Assembly: GCA_913058555.1 (NCBI GenBank)
Contig: CAJXRJ010000087.1
Location: 1-15,607, forward strand
Source: an uncultured bacterium
GTDB taxonomy: Bacteria > Planctomycetota > UBA1135 > GCA-002686595
DNA: 15,607 bases
Reading direction: 5' to 3'
Shown here: positions 13,744 through 15,607 of the stretch, one piece after another
How the letters are laid out: every line of letters begins with the position of its first letter
How positions within the stretch are numbered: the first letter of the stretch is position 1
Notes under the pieces: model-generated
Told to the model about the DNA's origin: nothing
Seen by the model: the letters and a program-made list of their open reading frames with translations, nothing else
Databases searched by the model: none
Program-made: the position numbers and the translations under genes

Positions 13744-14688
13744 ATGAACTCCCGAGTCCACCCGAAGTACAAGACCAAGTATCGAGTCACCAACTGGGCT
13801 GAGTACGACCAGGCTCTCGTTCAGCGTGGCGACATCACGCTGTGGATCACGCCAGAGGCGACTAGGGCCTGGAAGGCCAAGCCATCCGGTCGCCGCGGAG
13901 CCCCACAGAAGTACACGGACCTAGCTATCGAAACGGCGCTTACCCTTCGGCTCGTCTTCCGGTTGCCGCTGCGCCAGGCCGAGGGCTTCCTACGGTCCTT
14001 GCTTGATCAGATGGGTCTCAGCCTCGAAGCGCCAGACCACACGACCCTGTCTCGACGGAGCAAGGGCCTCAACGTGAAGCTAGCTGCCACCCAATCGAAG
14101 AAGCCTATACACCTGATCATCGATAGCACGGGGCTGTCGATTGTGGGAGAGGGCGAGTGGGCTGCAGCCAAGCACGGAGGGCGTGGAAAGCGGGGTTGGC
14201 GCAAGCTGCACCTCGGCGTTGACCGGGCGGGGATGATCCGTGCACAGGTCCTGACGGAGAGCTCGGGCGACGATGCAAAGATCGGGATCAAGGTCATCAA
14301 GAAGACCAAGGGCAAGTTGGCTAGGGTCACTGGTGACGCGGCCTACGACACGGTGGCCATCTACGCGCAGGCTGGTGCTAGGGGTGCGCGAGTCGTCATC
14401 CCTCCAACTCGAACGGCATCTGTGTCGGGCGGAAAACCGAGGTCGGCTGAACGGGACAAGACGATTCGCAGGGTCGCGCAGGTCGGTCGCCGGAGATGGA
14501 AGAAGGAGTCGGGCTACCATCGGCAGGGGACGGTCGAGAACGCCTTTTTCCGCTACAAGTCGACGCTCGGCGACAAGCTCCACGCCCGAGGTCTAGCTGC
14601 ACAGAAGACGGAGGTGGCCATCGGCTGCAAGATCTTGAACCGGCTGCTAGGCTTGGGCAGCCCCAGCTCGGTGGCCGTCGCTCGCTGA
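13744..14688 (+). CDS. IS5-family (IS903-like) DDE transposase, copy 2
   Basis: This intact 314-aa transposase has the same length as copy 1. ATG 13744 is chosen because the protein then begins like copy 1 (MNSRVHPKYKTKYRVTNW). Catalytic residues are Asp127 (LIIDSTG), the Asp of TGDAAYD at 198 and Glu265 (YHRQGTVENAFFRYK). As in copy 1, the family signature arginine before the Glu is replaced by Gln. The N-terminal 105 residues match copy 1 most closely; the region between the second Asp and the Glu is the most divergent, including a Lys-rich insert-like stretch (KVIKKTKGKLARVTG). The divergence shows two separate arrivals of related elements, not a local duplication. Downstream, the group II intron starts within about 55 bases of the stop. 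Confidence 0.95.
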   Translation: MNSRVHPKYKTKYRVTNWAEYDQALVQRGDITLWITPEATRAWKAKPSGRRGAPQKYTDLAIETALTLRLVFRLPLRQAEGFLRSLLDQMGLSLEAPDHTTLSRRSKGLNVKLAATQSKKPIHLIIDSTGLSIVGEGEWAAAKHGGRGKRGWRKLHLGVDRAGMIRAQVLTESSGDDAKIGIKVIKKTKGKLARVTGDAAYDTVAIYAQAGARGARVVIPPTRTASVSGGKPRSAERDKTIRRVAQVGRRRWKKESGYHRQGTVENAFFRYKSTLGDKLHARGLAAQKTEVAIGCKILNRLLGLGSPSSVAVAR

Positions 14689-14725
14689 ATTCGTCAACGG
14701 AGGGGAACTTGCCCGCCCAATCCGG

Positions 14726-14741
14726 TTTATGCACCAACTTG
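14726..14741 (-). repeat. Degenerate right terminal inverted repeat of IS copy 2
   Basis: The reverse complement, CAAGTTGGTGCATAAA, shares TTGGTGC and further bases (about 10 of 16) with the left end, but its outermost bases are CAA instead of GGC. On the plus strand the segment runs on into TTGCGCC. Confidence 0.5.
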
Positions 14742-15607
14742 CGCCAGGCAAAGCTTGGAGGAAGGGAATGATGACTATCTGAAACTTCTACTGGAGTCCC
14801 GCGGGGACAACACCCGCCCGGCCAAGGCTAGGCAGCCAGCCGGAAGCGAGTCTTGCGTGGCACCGGGGCGACCCGTGCTGCGAAGCGTAGACAGCAAGTG
14901 CGTAGGCCTCTGCGACTGAGCCCCGAGAACATAATGACCCGTGAGGGCCGACGGCGTGTTGGTTCCGGAAGGCTATCCCCGCGCACCGCAATGTCTTGGT
15001 GTAGCGGGCCTCGCCGGGGTCCCTAGAGCAAGGGCATGCACACAAGGACTCCCCAGGAACCTGGGAGGCCTCGACATCTCCACGGCAAGAAGCGGTTCGC
15101 GGACCGGAAGAAATCCGCGCAGGTAAGGACGCGTTGCTCCCGGCCTGCATTGCCAAGCAACGCAACGTGGTACCGCCAAACGAAGGAACACGAAGTGCGG
15201 CGGAATGGATGTCGAGGAATCGGAGCGAGCCATAGTACCGCTGAAGGTGGGGAACCCGGAACCCGAGGGGACCCAGTGGAGGGAAGGGCGAGCTGGACAC
15301 ATGGACCCATTGCGAGGAACGACACCAAGACCGGAGCTTGAATGAGTGTCTCAATGAAATTGCAACGGATAGCAGAAATGGCGAGGGAGCATCCAGAGCG
15401 TGCCTTCACCAATCTCGCTCATTACATCGACCTGGACTTCCTGCGCGAGGCGTTCCGCCTCACGCGGAAGGACGGGGCGCCGGGAGTCGATGGCGTCACA
15501 GGCGAGGAGTACGGGAAGAACCTGGAGGTCAAGCTTCAGAGCCTTCTCGATCGCTTCAAGTCTGGACGCTACAGAGCACCTGATGTGCGCAGAGTCCACA
15601 TCCCGAA
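14742..15607 (+). mobile_element. Group II intron, 5' portion (catalytic RNA plus start of its ORF)
   Basis: Identified from the reverse transcriptase/maturase start at 15342 and about 600 bases of structured, gene-free sequence before it. That sequence carries segments typical of intron domain I-III, such as CTGGGAGGCCTCGACA at 15061-15076 and GAGGAATCGGAGCGAGCCAT around 15214-15233, as well as GCTGCGAAGCGTAGACAGC at 14877-14895. The exact 5' end is uncertain: a TTGCG at 14739-14743 could be a variant of the GTGYG intron start, otherwise it lies before about 14790. Domains IV-VI and the 3' end are beyond the window. The intron class was not determined. Confidence 0.8.
15342..15607 (+). CDS. 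ltrA: Group II intron reverse transcriptase/maturase, N-terminal part
   Basis: The frame from ATG 15342 is open to the window end (88 codons), so the gene is cut by the window rather than broken. GGAG at 15333-15336, five bases upstream, supports this start. Residues 20-88 match the first block of group II intron reverse transcriptases (RT-0/RT-1): FTNLAHYIDLDFLREAFRL, then RKDGAPGVDGVTGEEY, then LQSLLDRFKSGRYRAPDVRRVHIP. In a full protein the fingers-palm reverse transcriptase with its YADD box, the maturase X domain and sometimes an HNH endonuclease follow; none is visible here. The protein would help fold and splice the intron RNA and copy it into a new DNA site. The gene symbol is a family name, not an orthology claim. 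Confidence 0.93.
   Translation, partial: MSVSMKLQRIAEMAREHPERAFTNLAHYIDLDFLREAFRLTRKDGAPGVDGVTGEEYGKNLEVKLQSLLDRFKSGRYRAPDVRRVHIP

Larger units (their letters stand above)
13657..14741 (+). mobile_element. IS5-family (IS903-like) insertion sequence, copy 2, with an altered right end
   Basis: About 1085 bp with the same layout as copy 1: left end 87 bases before the transposase ATG and right end 38-53 bases after the stop. The left end starts GGCGTTGGTGC; the right end keeps TTGGTGC in reverse complement, but the outermost three bases are not GGC. The right boundary is where group II intron sequence seems to begin. A target duplication cannot be tested because the right flank is intron. Confidence 0.78.

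Noticed and set aside
14788..15412. Minus-strand ORFs of 188, 109 and 129 aa in the intron region
   Set aside because: They lie in group II intron RNA and show no protein motif; structured high-GC RNA commonly gives such frames.
1..15607. CRISPR arrays, tandem repeats, rRNA
   Set aside because: Looked for by eye and not found; the only internal repeats are the FG-GAP and calcium-loop repeats inside one gene, the IS copies and the intron fragments.

Overview
The window looks like an accessory, mobile-element-rich piece of a high-GC Planctomycetota genome, probably a metagenome contig. The phylum call rests on three things. The secreted protein at 4628-6406 combines FG-GAP repeats, DCNGNGxPDxxE calcium-binding repeats and a C-terminal domain of a kind I associate with planctomycetal exported proteins. 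The gene cassette around the serine recombinase at 36-3189 is a type I associate with that phylum. The Zn-ribbon mini-protein at 11471 also fits. The first 35 bases are not biological: they contain a Nextera/Tn5 sequencing adapter.

Left part (36-4036): a tightly packed same-strand operon in which each gene overlaps the next, mostly by ATGA. In order it has a truncated ORF, a SpoVG-like protein, a 64-aa protein, a DUF2924 protein, a large serine recombinase and a small HTH protein. This looks like the recombination module of an integrative element. Just downstream is a cysteine-rich protein whose C-terminal half looks like an ADP-ribosyltransferase fold; it is the most novel-looking protein here. 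A 590-bp stretch without a convincing gene follows (4037-4627).

Middle part (4628-10892): the secreted repeat protein; an HNH endonuclease whose N-terminal half resembles the sulfur-binding domain of ScoMcrA-type, modification-dependent restriction enzymes; a complete IS5-family (IS903-like) insertion sequence with visible terminal inverted repeats; a ~104-bp relic of a group II intron directly against the right end of that IS; an MFS transporter of the YcaD type; and a convergent MarR regulator.

Right part (10893-15607): a palindromic MarR-type operator lying in the spacer of a predicted promoter; two small proteins; a PLP-dependent group II amino acid decarboxylase on the minus strand; a short minus-strand ORF whose start codon lies inside an IS end; a second, divergent IS903-like element; and, directly at its right end, the 5' part of a group II intron with the N-terminus of its reverse transcriptase/maturase running off the window.

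Two themes recur. The first is cargo typical of genomic islands (recombinase, candidate toxin/effector, restriction enzyme). The second is a repeated pairing of IS903-like right ends with group II intron sequence. No tRNA, rRNA or CRISPR array was seen.
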